64,000 nt of DNA from Acidobacterium capsulatum ATCC 51196 (GCF_000022565.1 NC_012483.1:1-64000), one strand, 5' to 3'. Positions 22,187 through 32,343 are shown, counted from the stretch's first letter. The notes: generated by a model from the sequence alone, not told the origin. Made by a program: numbers and translations.

Positions 22187-24517
22187 ATGCAGAAAGAGGT
22201 TTTCGTGCGACTCCGTGCAAGCTTGTGCTTTGCCATCTCCTTGATGCTGGGCCTTTCGGGTATCACGTTTTCTGCGCATGCCCAGGCGCCTGGCAACAGC
22301 AGCGCCGCTGTCAAACAAAGGGCAGATCATCTGCTCGCCGAGATGTCTACGCAGGAGAAAATCGGCCAGCTTAGCCAGCTCTTTTATTTCGGACCCAACG
22401 TGAAGATTCCCGGCTTTGACTCCGGCCCTTCGATTGAAACGCAGATTGCCAAAGGCGAGGTGGGGTCGCTGCTGTTTATTACCGATCCGGCAACCATCAA
22501 CCGAATGCAGAAGATTGCGGTGCAGGATTCTCCGCATCACATTCCTCTCATCTTCGGCTTTGATGTCATTCATGGCTTGCGCACCATATTCCCGGTGCCG
22601 TTGGCGCAAGCCGCGTCGTGGGACCCTGTTATGGTCTCCCGCGATCAATCCATCGCGGCTATGGAGGCACGTTCGGTGGGTATCGACTGGGCATTTGCAC
22701 CCATGGTGGACATCGCTCGCGACCCTCGCTGGGGAAGAATGGTCGAGGGGGCAGGCTCTGATCCTTATCTTGGTGCGGCCATGGCCGCTGCGCAGGTGCG
22801 CGGTTTTCAAGGGGCCTATCCCGGCGCGCCCAACCACATTCTGGCCTGCGCCAAGCACTTCGCCGGCTATGGAGCCGCGGAAGGCGGCCGCGACTACGAT
22901 GCCTCCTATATATCTGACTCGCAGCTCTGGAACGTTTACCTCCCGCCTTTTCATGCGGCAGTGAAGGCAGGCGTAGCAACGCTGATGAGCGCCTATATGG
23001 ATCTGAACGATGTTCCGGCGACCGGAAATCAGTGGCTCCTGCAGGATGTGTTGCGCAGAGACTGGAAGTTCGACGGCTACGTGGTGAGCGACGCCAACGC
23101 GGTCAGGAATCTGCAAACTCATGGGTTCGCACAAGATCAGGAAGACGCTGCAGTGCGCGCCTTCAAGGCCGGCGTCAATATGGAGATGGCCATCGGGCAG
23201 ACAGCGTATGATTCGGAACTTTCGAAAGCACTGCAACAGGGCGTGATCACCGGTCAGCAATTGGATGATGCCGTCCGTCCCATCCTTGAGATGAAAATGC
23301 GCCTCGGCTTATTCGAGCATCCCTATGTGGATGTGGCTCGTTCCCAGCGCATTCTCGATGACCCCGCCCATCGCACCGCCGCGCGCATCGCCGCCGAGCG
23401 TTCCGCGGTTCTTCTGCGCAATGAAGGCGGACTTCTACCGCTCAACAAGACCAGATATCACAATATCGCCGTCATTGGTCCGCTGGCAGATTCTCAACGA
23501 GACACGCTTGGGCCGTGGACCTTCGACGAAAACCTCAGCGAGACCGTCACGGTCTTGCAGGGTCTGCGCAATGCCTTCGGCGCGTCCGCAAAAATCACCT
23601 ATGCACCTGGCGCTCAGATGCACCGCAAGTTTCCCTCCATGTTTGACGCGCTGGATCGCGGGAAAAAGCCGCCCGTGTGGACGCCCGCGCAAGCACGCCA
23701 ACAGATGCAACAAGCGATCGATCTTGCACGGAAATCTGATCTTGTTGTGATGGTGCTGGGCGAGCATCAGAATATGAGTGGAGAGGCCGCTTCGAGCGAT
23801 TCGCTTAAACTGCCCGGCGATCAGGAGCAGTTGCTGCAAAGCGTTGCGGCCACAGGCAAGCCGCTCGTCCTGGTGCTGATGAATGGGCGTCCGTTGAACA
23901 TCAAATGGGCAGCCCTGCATGTCCCCGCTATTCTCGATGTGTGGTACCCGGGCTCGCAGGGCGGCAACGCTGTGGCAAATCTGTTGCTCGGCAAAAGTGT
24001 GCCGGGCGGCAAGTTGCCCTTTGATTGGCCGCGTGATGTGGGGCAGGTGCCGATCCCTTACGCGCACAACCTGACGCACGAACCGCAGAATCAGGCGCGG
24101 CGCTATTGGGACGAAGCCAGCACACCGCTCTATCCTTTTGGCTACGGGCTCAGCTATACAGCATTTGCTTTTTCTCATTTGCAAATAGACAAAAGCAGCG
24201 TCAGCAAGAAGGAAGACGTACATGTATCTGTCGATGTGACAAATACGGGAAAGCTTGCCGGGGATGAAGTGGCGCAACTCTACATCCATCAGGAGTATGG
24301 GAATGCTTCCAGGCCTGTGCGGGAGCTGAAGGGCTTCGAGCGAATCACACTACAACCGGGCCAGACCAAAACCCTACAATTCACCCTGGGAAAAGAGCAG
24401 CTCCAATACTGGAGCCAGGCGCTTCATCGCTGGACCTACGATCCTTCTACCTATGATGTGTGGGTTGGGGACGACTCCACGGCAACCATGCATGCAAAAT
24501 TTGTCGTGACGAATTGA
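22187..24517 (+). CDS. bglX: GH3 beta-glucosidase, periplasmic
   Basis: BglX-type GH3 beta-glucosidase, 776 residues, the usual length. A Sec signal ends at AHAQ near residue 33; then the (beta/alpha)8 domain with AFAPMVDIARDPRWGR and the nucleophile Asp302 in VVSDANA, the alpha/beta sandwich with GEHQNMSGEAASSD carrying the likely acid/base (Glu533), and a C-terminal Fn3-like domain (TNTGKLAGDEVAQLYI). AGGAG precedes the ATG by 7 bases. It would release glucose or xylose from short beta-linked oligosaccharides in the periplasm. The transcript ends at a hairpin shared with the converging kinase gene. Confidence 0.93.
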   Translation: MQKEVFVRLRASLCFAISLMLGLSGITFSAHAQAPGNSSAAVKQRADHLLAEMSTQEKIGQLSQLFYFGPNVKIPGFDSGPSIETQIAKGEVGSLLFITDPATINRMQKIAVQDSPHHIPLIFGFDVIHGLRTIFPVPLAQAASWDPVMVSRDQSIAAMEARSVGIDWAFAPMVDIARDPRWGRMVEGAGSDPYLGAAMAAAQVRGFQGAYPGAPNHILACAKHFAGYGAAEGGRDYDASYISDSQLWNVYLPPFHAAVKAGVATLMSAYMDLNDVPATGNQWLLQDVLRRDWKFDGYVVSDANAVRNLQTHGFAQDQEDAAVRAFKAGVNMEMAIGQTAYDSELSKALQQGVITGQQLDDAVRPILEMKMRLGLFEHPYVDVARSQRILDDPAHRTAARIAAERSAVLLRNEGGLLPLNKTRYHNIAVIGPLADSQRDTLGPWTFDENLSETVTVLQGLRNAFGASAKITYAPGAQMHRKFPSMFDALDRGKKPPVWTPAQARQQMQQAIDLARKSDLVVMVLGEHQNMSGEAASSDSLKLPGDQEQLLQSVAATGKPLVLVLMNGRPLNIKWAALHVPAILDVWYPGSQGGNAVANLLLGKSVPGGKLPFDWPRDVGQVPIPYAHNLTHEPQNQARRYWDEASTPLYPFGYGLSYTAFAFSHLQIDKSSVSKKEDVHVSVDVTNTGKLAGDEVAQLYIHQEYGNASRPVRELKGFERITLQPGQTKTLQFTLGKEQLQYWSQALHRWTYDPSTYDVWVGDDSTATMHAKFVVTN

Positions 24518-24542
24518 TCCCGGTGTTTACGCTGCATGCTTG

Positions 24543-24583
24543 TTCTTTCTGGCCGGTGGCCTCAGACCATCGGCCAGAAAGAA
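24543..24583. terminator. Bidirectional terminator hairpin
   Basis: A 13-base perfect inverted repeat (TTCTTTCTGGCCG, 24543-24555; complement 24571-24583) between the converging GH3 and PfkB genes. The arms end in T- and A-rich runs, so it can serve both strands. Confidence 0.75.
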
Positions 24584-24603
24584 GGGAAATACTTTCCTGT
24601 CAT

Positions 24604-25494
24604 CTAAGCCAGTAGCTTCTGGACGTCCTCAATTGACCAATCGGGAATAGCCGTAGCGCGGCTGGCGACAATCGCTCCCAGAGCATTTGAAAACCGCGTT
24701 ATCTGATCGATGGCCCAACCGGATTGCAGCCCGTGCAGAAATCCAGCCGCAAATGCATCACCTGCTCCCACCGTATCGACAACAGTTGCTGGAAATCCGG
24801 GGTAAGTCCGCAGCGTGCCTTCTGAGAAAACAGCGCAACCTTCGCTGCCCAACGTAATGCAGATGCAGGCCAAGGCGTATCTGCGAGACCACTCGATACA
24901 AAACAGCTCCAGTGAAAACGGTTCGCTGCTATGCATGTGGAATAGCAATTCGGCTTCGTCCCGATTCAGCTTCAGAATAGTTGCCAGTTTGGTCAGGTTG
25001 TCCACCAGCGAGAAATCCCAATGGTTGGGCCTCAAGTTCAAGTCGTAAAAGCATGCAATGCGAGGGAAGCGATCTTTCAGCCGATGAAGCAGCATTTCAT
25101 TCTGCGAAGAAGTTTGTGCGAGCGTGCCAAAATACAGCCATTGCGGTGCGAGCGCCGCAAGCTGCTCCAGATCCTGGTCCGCTACACTCAGATAATCAAA
25201 AGCTGCAGGTCTCGCTATCGTGTATGAAGGATTTCCCCGAGCATCCAGCTGAATTTCGGCAGTCCCAGTTCGAGCAGCTTCCACCTTACTCATGAATTGT
25301 GTGGTGAATCCCGACTCTCCTAGTTGTTGCAAAGCCCGCTGTCCGTCTTCGTCCGCGCCAAATGCGCTGATCAGAGTGGGCTGGTCTCCCAGCCGCTTGA
25401 GAGCTGCCGCCACGTTTAAAGGAGCCCCGGCCAAAGCCTCCGCGCCATCCTGAAAGCGATCCCAGAGAATCTCACCCACGCAGAGAATCGACAC
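24604..25494 (-). CDS. PfkB family sugar kinase (probable fructokinase)
   Basis: ATP-dependent carbohydrate kinase of the ribokinase/PfkB family, about 296 residues. The N-terminal ILCVGEILWDRF, the substrate motif GGAPLNVA-like (AGAPLNVAAALKRLG) and the C-terminal catalytic signature DTVGAGDAFAAGFLHGL are all present; the Asp of GAGDAF is the catalytic base. I start at GTG 25494, with AAGGA 6-7 bases upstream, rather than the ATG at 25521. It is divergent from a GntR regulator and close to a GH32 fructanase and a sugar symporter, so fructose is the most likely substrate, giving fructose 6-phosphate. Substrate is inferred from context. Confidence 0.88.
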   Translation of the reverse strand: MSILCVGEILWDRFQDGAEALAGAPLNVAAALKRLGDQPTLISAFGADEDGQRALQQLGESGFTTQFMSKVEAARTGTAEIQLDARGNPSYTIARPAAFDYLSVADQDLEQLAALAPQWLYFGTLAQTSSQNEMLLHRLKDRFPRIACFYDLNLRPNHWDFSLVDNLTKLATILKLNRDEAELLFHMHSSEPFSLELFCIEWSRRYALACICITLGSEGCAVFSEGTLRTYPGFPATVVDTVGAGDAFAAGFLHGLQSGWAIDQITRFSNALGAIVASRATAIPDWSIEDVQKLLA

Positions 25495-25652
25495 GAGCCG
25501 TTCCTTTCCAATGTTCGCCACGCAAATAAGTGACTACATTCCTGACTATAAACTGATATAGCAATTATGCTTTACCTGTCTACCTTTACTCTGCCAGGAT
25601 GAAGAGGCGAGCAGAGAACCCTTAGAAGAGATTCAGGAGCCGCAAATCGACC

Positions 25653-26801
25653 ATGAACAAGCCGCTGGAGAGAATCATGAAGACGAAGAAGGTGATGGAA
25701 GAGCTCTCGTCCGATGAACCGAAGTACCGCCTGATCGCCGATAGTCTTCGCGAGAGCGTGCTTTCTGGCGAATACCGGCCCGGCAGCCGGCTTCCGAGTG
25801 AAACTGACCTTGTCCGCCGCTTCGGCGTCTCGCGCATGACTATCGTCAAGGCCATCAAGGAGTTGCAACAAGCGGGCCTGGTTACGCGCCGCGTCGGGTC
25901 GGGCACTTACGTCAGCCCCCGGACCAGCCAGACCAGCCGGCTGTTCGGGTTGTTGATTCCAGAGCTGGGGCAAACGGAGATCTTTGAGCCGATCTGCCAG
26001 GGCATGGCCAGCTATCAGGGGACCACCCCTCATTCGCTGCTCTGGGGCAACTCTGTAGGTGACGGGCACCCTAAGGAACAGGTCGCCGAAGAGCTTTGCC
26101 AGCAATACATTACGCAGCAGGCTTCGGGCGTCTTCTTTGCGCCCCTTGAGCTCACCCCCAAAAAAGACGAGGTTAACCGGCGCATCATGGCCGCGCTCCA
26201 CAAGGCAGGCATCCCCGTGGTCTTGCTCGATCGCTGCGTGGAACCCTATCCGCGGCGCAGTCAATACGATCTGGTTGGCATCGATAACCGGCGCACAGCC
26301 TATGCCGCCACGGCGCATTTGCTTTCAGCAGGCGCGCGCCGCATTGCATTTTTAGGCAAGGCGCTCGCGGCCTCGACCGTTGATGCCCGCATCGCAGGCT
26401 ATCGCGAGGCGCTGAATACTGCCGGCATGCGCGCACAGGAGGTCGTCGTTCGTGGTGACCCTGGCGACAGCGACCTCATTCAAAAGGTGTTGAATGTTCA
26501 GAAGCCAGACGCTTTTCTTTGTGCCAATGACCACACCGCAGCCAGCCTGATGCAGAGCCTCTCCCGCCTCGGCCGCCGCGTGCCTGAAGACATCCGTATC
26601 GTCGGCGTGGACGACGTGAAGTACGCCAGCCTTCTGGCGGTCCCCCTCACCACGCAGCATCAGCCCTGCATCGACATTGGCAGAATCGCTATGTCCACCA
26701 TGCTGAGCCGGCTTGAAAATCCTGATTTTCCCGCGCGTGAGATTCTTCTGAATTGCCGTCTGGTCGTGCGTCAGTCATGCGGAGCCCCAAGAGGGAACTG
26801 A
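25653..26801 (+). CDS. GntR regulator with LacI-like sugar-sensing domain
   Basis: Hybrid regulator, 382 residues: a GntR-type winged helix near residues 22-92 (LADSLRESVLSGEYRPGSRLPSE region, with FGVSRMTIVKAIKEL as recognition helix) joined to a periplasmic-binding-type sensor of the LacI/GalR group (about 98-375; VGIDNRRTAYAATAHLL, CANDHTAASLM and VGVDDVKYASLL). This is the AraR layout. An alternative start at ATG 25677 has a better spaced GGAG. It lies between a divergent sugar kinase and a TonB-dependent receptor, so it probably represses the fructan locus and is released by fructose or a fructo-oligosaccharide. A palindrome at 26938-26953 is the candidate operator. Confidence 0.9.
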   Translation: MNKPLERIMKTKKVMEELSSDEPKYRLIADSLRESVLSGEYRPGSRLPSETDLVRRFGVSRMTIVKAIKELQQAGLVTRRVGSGTYVSPRTSQTSRLFGLLIPELGQTEIFEPICQGMASYQGTTPHSLLWGNSVGDGHPKEQVAEELCQQYITQQASGVFFAPLELTPKKDEVNRRIMAALHKAGIPVVLLDRCVEPYPRRSQYDLVGIDNRRTAYAATAHLLSAGARRIAFLGKALAASTVDARIAGYREALNTAGMRAQEVVVRGDPGDSDLIQKVLNVQKPDAFLCANDHTAASLMQSLSRLGRRVPEDIRIVGVDDVKYASLLAVPLTTQHQPCIDIGRIAMSTMLSRLENPDFPAREILLNCRLVVRQSCGAPRGN

Positions 26802-26937
26802 TCACCCTTTTCGGCGATTCTTCATCCTCTCGCCACTGAGACGTTCAGCCGCTGGTGGGCCATTCACGATGCCAAGGCGTTGTCGTGCGTCTGCCTAAAT
26901 GCATATACAACTTTGTGGCCGATTGAATCACATCCTG

Positions 26938-26953
26938 ATTGACAGTTGTCAAT
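26938..26953. promoter_or_regulatory. Candidate GntR/AraR-type operator
   Basis: ATTGACA-GT-TGTCAAT, a palindrome with two perfect 7-base arms and a 2-base centre, about 40 bases before the start of the TonB-dependent receptor and 137 bases after the GntR-LacI-type regulator. The 16-base size matches AraR-type operators. Confidence 0.5.
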
Positions 26954-26994
26954 TCATATCACTACAACGAGTCCTGCCAATCTCAGGAGGCAGT

Positions 26995-29900
26995 ATGAAT
27001 CGACGAATCATTGGACTGGTCAATCTGGTCACAGCCAGGCGGCGCGGCAAGACGGCGGCTGTGGGCACGCCGGCAATACCAGCAGCTACCCCGGCGCGAC
27101 GGGGTTCGCAAGGCACGCGAATGGCTTTGGCGCTCGCCATTTTGCTGGCAGCTTTTCTGTGTGCTCAACCCGTGAGGGCGCAGATGAGCTATGGCGGAGT
27201 GGTGGGCACGGTCACCGACAGCACAGGGGCGATTGTTCCTGGCGCGCGGGTTGTGCTCAAAAATGTGCAGACTGGTGCCACCCAGAGCGCAATGACCGGT
27301 ACGGCCGGCAATTTCAGCTTCGTTAACCTGATCCCAGACACCTATCAGGTTACCGTTTCTAAATCAGGGTTCAAGTCGGTCACCCAGAGTGGAATCAATG
27401 TGCAGGTAGGCGGCGCTACGCAGGCCAATGTGGTTTTGAGCGTGGGCAACATCAGCCAGACCGTGACGGTGACCGCCTCGCAAGCGGGATTGCAGACGCA
27501 AAGCGCATCGCTGGGCGGCGTCGTTCAGGGCCAGCAAGTTCTAGAAGCCCCTCTGAATGGTCGCAACGTGAATAATCTACTCGACTTTGTGCCTGGTGTT
27601 GTGCCGGGCGGTGGCACGCAAGGCAGCACCATGTCCAATCAGGGAGATGGGCAGACGCAGGCAATCGCCTATAACAACTACCAGATTGGCGGTGGCTTCA
27701 GCGGTCAGAGCATCTTCTACATCGACGGCATGGAGCAGAACATCGCCGAGAACAACGTGAATCCGCTCGTGCCCACGCAGGACGCCGTGCAGGAGTTTCG
27801 TGTTTCCACGAATAACGTAAGTCCTGAATTTGGCGGTTACGGCGGCGGCGTCGTGCAGATTGTAACCAAAAGCGGTACAAACCAGTTCCACGGCAATCTT
27901 TACGAGTACTTCCGCAATACTGCTCTCGATGCCAATGACTGGTTCAGCAACCACGACGGGCTCGGTAAAACGCCTTTGCATCAGAACCAGTACGGCGCCA
28001 ACCTGGGCGGTCCTATCGTCAAGAATAAGGCCTTCTTCTTTTTCTCGTGGGAGCATGAATCGCTGCTTTCCTCGCATCCCTCCACGGCCACGGTGCCCAC
28101 CACTGCTGAGTTGCAGGGGGATTTCTCGAGCGACCCTCAGACCATCTACGATCCAAATACCGGCCAGCCATTCCCTGGCAATGTTATTCCGCAAAACCGC
28201 ATCGACCCCATAGCGCTGAAGATCCTTCAGCTTGAAACTCCCGATGAATCGCACGTAGTTCAAAAGCCCTTCACCACCAACTTCGTTGCTTCTGCTCCCA
28301 CCGAGGGCTACCAGACGCAGTACAACGCTCGCGTAGACATTGCCCCGACTTCACAGGATTCACTGTTCGCTCGCTATGTCTTCTGGAATCCCCACAATGG
28401 TTCCAGCGATCCTTTCGGCACCAAGACCGGACTCGGCCCAACAGGGAACTACACGCAGGAAGCCGAAGTGGGCGAGAATCATGTGTTCAATCCCACAACC
28501 ATTGCAGATGTGCATTTCGGGTACCTGGAGAACTACAACTTCCAGTACATCCTGAGCCACGGCTTCGACATGTCAACCATCAGCCCGACATACGGCAACA
28601 TACAGCAGGAAAGTCAAAACGCGAGCCAGGGCATTCTTCCCGCGCTGGGCATTCAGGGCTATGGAGTAGGGGCTGCGCAGAGCACCCTGTATTGGAACAA
28701 CAATGCATGGGAGCTGAACGGCAGCCTGACCAAGATTCTGAACCGTCACACCATCAAGATCGGTGCGGACTGGCGTCAGTTGCTTTGGGAAGCCTACGGA
28801 TATTGGACCTACGGGCTCAATGCGACTCCGTTTTTCACCGCATCTTCCAGCTCTGACCAGACCACGGGCAATGCTCTGGCTTCCTTCCTCCTCGGCATTC
28901 CATCGAGTACGGTCGCTTCTTATGGCAATACGGAACATGCCTTCATTCACAGCTATTCCTTCTATGCAATGGATACGTATCAAGCGTCCAAAAAGCTGAC
29001 CATCACGGCCGGCCTGCGTTGGAGTCAGCCCGGTGCATTCTCTGAGGAGAATAGCCTCGATGCCGTATTGCAGCCCGATGCGGCCGTGACGATCGGCAAT
29101 CTCAATTCCATTCAGAATCCCGTGAATGGCCAGTCTCAGCCTCTTACGGGCAGGGCGGCTCTTGAAAATAGCGCCGAATACCCGCATGGTCGCGATGAAC
29201 TGCTTCACTGGAAACTCTTTGCGCCGCGACTCGGGCTCGCTTATCAGATCACGCCGCAAACCGTCTTCCGCCTCGGATACGGAATCTCTTATTTGCCGCC
29301 GGACATCACCCAGGATGGTCCACAACTCAGCCCCATCAACCGCGCCAATACGACCTATACCAATACGGTGGGCCAGCCGCTGATCGCTACAGTCGATAAC
29401 CCACTGCCCAATGGATTCGTGAAGCCCGGTGGACACACGCAGGCAGCTCTCGATTCGCTATTAGGTTCAGGTCTGTGGGCCGGTCTTCCCAATGTTCCCT
29501 ACGCATACACGCAGCAGTGGAATGCCGCTGTGCAACGCGCACTGGGGACCAACAGCAGCCTCACCATTGCCTACGCCGGAGCCAAGGGAACGCATCTCGT
29601 CATTGCAAGTGCCTACACCGGCCCCGGCTACAACCGGAATCAGTTGCCTGACCAATATGATTCGCTCGGCACCCAGCTTCTCAAGCAGGTGCAAAATCCC
29701 TTCTACGGCATCCTGCCTTCTACGTCAGTCGTGGGTGGGCAGACGGTGCAGCAAGGCTACCTGCTCGAGCCGCACCCGCAATATCCTGATGGCATGCTGC
29801 AGCAGAATGCACGCTACGGCTCATCAACCTATAACGCATTGCAAATGCAGTACACCCTGCACATGAGGCATGACGGAATCGTGCAGGTTGCTTACACCTA

Positions 29901-30615
29901 CAGCAAGCTGTTGAGCGACACCGACAATACCAGCTCATTCCTTGACGGTCAGGGCGCGCAGGGCTTGCCGCAGGACAACTACAACCTTAAGGTCGAAAAA
30001 TCCCTGAGCATGCAAGACATCACGAACAATCTCGTGATCGATTACGGTGTAGATCTCCCCTTTGGCCGCGGCCAGCTCTACCTTGCCAATGCAGGGCGGC
30101 TCGTCAACAGCATCATCGGGGGATGGCGCATCAACGGCATCACGATCTTCCGCAGTGGTACGCCCATCGCATTCACCGCGCCTCCCAACATCCTCAGCCA
30201 GTTTGGTGGAGGAACGGCTCCCTTTGGTCCGGGGCAATCTGGAATCATCCGGCCAGATTATGTGGCGGGATGCAACAAGAGCGCTCCCGGCTCTGCTCAT
30301 AGCTCACAGCGCGCCAATGAGTGGTTCAACACGGCATGCTTCACGCAGCCAGGAGAATTCGCATTCGGCAATGAGCAGCGTGTCGATCCTACAATTCGCG
30401 GGGACAGGCAGGCAAACTTTGACACGGTCTTCAGCAAGTACTTTGACCTGCCGAAGAATGCAAAGTTCAAGTTCTCAGCCGAGGTCTTCAACCTCTTCAA
30501 CCATCCTCAATTTGGACTTCCCAATAGCGAGGCTGGCATCCCTGGCTTTGGTGAAGTCACTTCTCAGATCAATCTTCCCCGCACCGCTCAGTTTGAGGGG
30601 CGCATCACCTTTTGA
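26995..30615 (+). CDS. TonB-dependent receptor, Oar-like, carboxypeptidase-regulatory N-terminus
   Basis: Outer-membrane transporter of 1206 residues, typical of the very large Acidobacteria receptors. After a long n-region (Arg-rich, residues 1-45) and a Sec signal ending at VRAQ near residue 62, there is a carboxypeptidase-D-regulatory-like domain (about 65-150; GTVTDSTGAIVPGARVVLKN), a plug (about 165-290) and the beta-barrel, ending in the outer-membrane signal RITF. Start ATG 26995 has a perfect AGGAGG 4-5 bases away; upstream open frame is discarded. No SusD homologue is adjacent, as usual outside Bacteroidetes. In this locus it probably imports fructan oligosaccharides. A strong terminator follows at 30639. 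Confidence 0.9.
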   Translation: MNRRIIGLVNLVTARRRGKTAAVGTPAIPAATPARRGSQGTRMALALAILLAAFLCAQPVRAQMSYGGVVGTVTDSTGAIVPGARVVLKNVQTGATQSAMTGTAGNFSFVNLIPDTYQVTVSKSGFKSVTQSGINVQVGGATQANVVLSVGNISQTVTVTASQAGLQTQSASLGGVVQGQQVLEAPLNGRNVNNLLDFVPGVVPGGGTQGSTMSNQGDGQTQAIAYNNYQIGGGFSGQSIFYIDGMEQNIAENNVNPLVPTQDAVQEFRVSTNNVSPEFGGYGGGVVQIVTKSGTNQFHGNLYEYFRNTALDANDWFSNHDGLGKTPLHQNQYGANLGGPIVKNKAFFFFSWEHESLLSSHPSTATVPTTAELQGDFSSDPQTIYDPNTGQPFPGNVIPQNRIDPIALKILQLETPDESHVVQKPFTTNFVASAPTEGYQTQYNARVDIAPTSQDSLFARYVFWNPHNGSSDPFGTKTGLGPTGNYTQEAEVGENHVFNPTTIADVHFGYLENYNFQYILSHGFDMSTISPTYGNIQQESQNASQGILPALGIQGYGVGAAQSTLYWNNNAWELNGSLTKILNRHTIKIGADWRQLLWEAYGYWTYGLNATPFFTASSSSDQTTGNALASFLLGIPSSTVASYGNTEHAFIHSYSFYAMDTYQASKKLTITAGLRWSQPGAFSEENSLDAVLQPDAAVTIGNLNSIQNPVNGQSQPLTGRAALENSAEYPHGRDELLHWKLFAPRLGLAYQITPQTVFRLGYGISYLPPDITQDGPQLSPINRANTTYTNTVGQPLIATVDNPLPNGFVKPGGHTQAALDSLLGSGLWAGLPNVPYAYTQQWNAAVQRALGTNSSLTIAYAGAKGTHLVIASAYTGPGYNRNQLPDQYDSLGTQLLKQVQNPFYGILPSTSVVGGQTVQQGYLLEPHPQYPDGMLQQNARYGSSTYNALQMQYTLHMRHDGIVQVAYTYSKLLSDTDNTSSFLDGQGAQGLPQDNYNLKVEKSLSMQDITNNLVIDYGVDLPFGRGQLYLANAGRLVNSIIGGWRINGITIFRSGTPIAFTAPPNILSQFGGGTAPFGPGQSGIIRPDYVAGCNKSAPGSAHSSQRANEWFNTACFTQPGEFAFGNEQRVDPTIRGDRQANFDTVFSKYFDLPKNAKFKFSAEVFNLFNHPQFGLPNSEAGIPGFGEVTSQINLPRTAQFEGRITF

Positions 30616-30638
30616 AGTAGTTGCATGTCTTTCTTCCG

Positions 30639-30678
30639 GCGAAGCTGATGCAATTCGGCATCAGCTTCGCACTTCTTT
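30639..30678 (+). terminator. Intrinsic terminator after TonB-dependent receptor
   Basis: 13-base perfect inverted repeat (GCGAAGCTGATGC, 30639-30651; complement 30658-30670) then ACTTCTTTTT, 24 bases after the receptor stop. Confidence 0.8.
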
Positions 30679-30783
30679 TTACTGCGGTATTCGCAGACGA
30701 AAGCGGCACTTGCAAGAAAGATCAACAATCGCGTCTGCTTCAGGGCAGCGAACACATCAAAACTTTGACGGGGAGAAACCAGA

Positions 30784-32343
30784 ATGAATCGCCGCGAATT
30801 GTTCAGAACCGCTGCAGGTCTTGCGGGTGCGATCGCTCTGGGGCAAGCCGACTGGGCCATCAACAGGCCACGCAACACCGCCATCGCAGATCTCGAGGCG
30901 AGACTGGCTCTTGACCCGAGGCGCCCGCAATTCCATCTCTTGCCCCAGCGCAATTGGATGAACGATCCTAACGGCCCCATCTACTGGAAAGGCCAGTACC
31001 ATATGTTCTTCCAGTACAACCCTGACGCCGCGGTGTGGGGAGATATGCATTGGGCTCACGCCGTCAGCCCCGATATGGTTCACTGGCGGCATCTTCCGAT
31101 AGCCCTTGCGCCTACTCCAGGCGGTCCCGACGCGGCTGGCTGCTTCTCGGGCACAGCGGTGGTCGATAACGGAGTGGTCACGGTTTTATACACCGGCGTA
31201 GTCAACAGCACTCTGGCTAATGCCACACTCAATGATGGCCAGCACATATTCCGCGAGAGTCAGTGTCTTGCAACTTCAATTGACCCGGACCTCAAAACAT
31301 GGAAAAAGCTTGCTGCGCCTGTGATCGCCGCTCCACCTCCCGGCCTGTCGATTACCGGCTTTCGCGACCCGTCGCCGTGGCGCAGCGGAGAGTGGTGGTA
31401 TCTCGCCGTAGGTTCAGGCAATGCGCACACCGGCGGGGACGTGTTGCTTTATCGCTCGCGCGACCTCAGACATTGGCAATATCTGCATAAGCTGGTGAGC
31501 GGCGAGCAGTCCGCGAAAGGCGCAATCAATCCTGTTGCCAACGGTGACATGTGGGAGTGTCCCGACTTCTTTCCGCTCGGGGAGAAGCACGTGCTGATCT
31601 ACTCCTCTCGCGGAGGCGTGCATTGGCAGACGGGCACGTTAGATAAGGAAGCAATGCGCTTCCACCCCGAGAAGACCGGCATTCTCGACTACGGCGCCTT
31701 TTATGCCGCCAAGACGCAATTGGATCAACAGGGGAACCGCATCCTCTGGGGATGGATTCCAGAGCAGCGTCCCGCTGCTGAGTACAGTGCGGCGGGCTGG
31801 GCTGGCATGATGTCTCTGCCTCGCGTGTTGCGCATGCAGCCGGATGGCGGCCTCGGCGTCGCCTTCAGCCCAGCCGTGCACAGCCTCCGCACGCGCGAAC
31901 ATCGCCTCGATCCTTCTCAAAAGATACAATCGCAACTCGCGGGGCTCTTTCTCCCACGTGCAACCGGGGAAATCTTGGCTCAACTGAATTGCGATCATCG
32001 AGCCTTTAGCTTCTCACTGATTGCAAAGTTTCCGCACAAGCAGCAGTCCCAGCCCATTGTGGAAATTGCCTATGATCCGTCGTCGCGGCAAATCTTTGCA
32101 GACAAGAAAGCAGTGCCCATCGCATGGGACCGCGACAATCTTTTGCAGTTGCACATTTATGTCGATGGTTCCGTGGCAGAGATTCTCTTGTCTGGTAAAG
32201 CGGTATACACCAAGCGCTTCTACTATGCCGGTGAAGATGCGCCGGGCATTTATGTACACCTGCAAGCTGCAGGGCAAATTCTCAATAGCTTCCGGCTTTG
32301 GCATCTCAAGGCAATTTCGCCGAACAGGCTAACTACTGGATAA
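30784..32343 (+). CDS. GH32 fructan hydrolase (levanase/inulinase/invertase type)
   Basis: Glycoside hydrolase of family GH32, 519 residues, hydrolysing beta-fructosyl bonds in levan, inulin or sucrose. The three catalytic carboxylates are visible: Asp61 in WMNDPNG (nucleophile), Asp195 in FRDP (transition-state stabiliser) and Glu258 in WECPDFF (acid/base). The five-bladed propeller (about 45-345) is followed by the C-terminal beta-sandwich. The N-terminus MNRRELFRTAAGLAGAIAL looks like a twin-arginine signal. It lies between the TonB-dependent receptor and a sugar symporter, forming the enzymatic core of the fructan locus. Endo or exo action cannot be decided. Confidence 0.93.
   Translation: MNRRELFRTAAGLAGAIALGQADWAINRPRNTAIADLEARLALDPRRPQFHLLPQRNWMNDPNGPIYWKGQYHMFFQYNPDAAVWGDMHWAHAVSPDMVHWRHLPIALAPTPGGPDAAGCFSGTAVVDNGVVTVLYTGVVNSTLANATLNDGQHIFRESQCLATSIDPDLKTWKKLAAPVIAAPPPGLSITGFRDPSPWRSGEWWYLAVGSGNAHTGGDVLLYRSRDLRHWQYLHKLVSGEQSAKGAINPVANGDMWECPDFFPLGEKHVLIYSSRGGVHWQTGTLDKEAMRFHPEKTGILDYGAFYAAKTQLDQQGNRILWGWIPEQRPAAEYSAAGWAGMMSLPRVLRMQPDGGLGVAFSPAVHSLRTREHRLDPSQKIQSQLAGLFLPRATGEILAQLNCDHRAFSFSLIAKFPHKQQSQPIVEIAYDPSSRQIFADKKAVPIAWDRDNLLQLHIYVDGSVAEILLSGKAVYTKRFYYAGEDAPGIYVHLQAAGQILNSFRLWHLKAISPNRLTTG

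Noticed and set aside
22121-23260. 379-codon open frame opposite the GH3 gene
   Set aside because: Antisense shadow; starts inside GH3 and ends in the esterase terminator.
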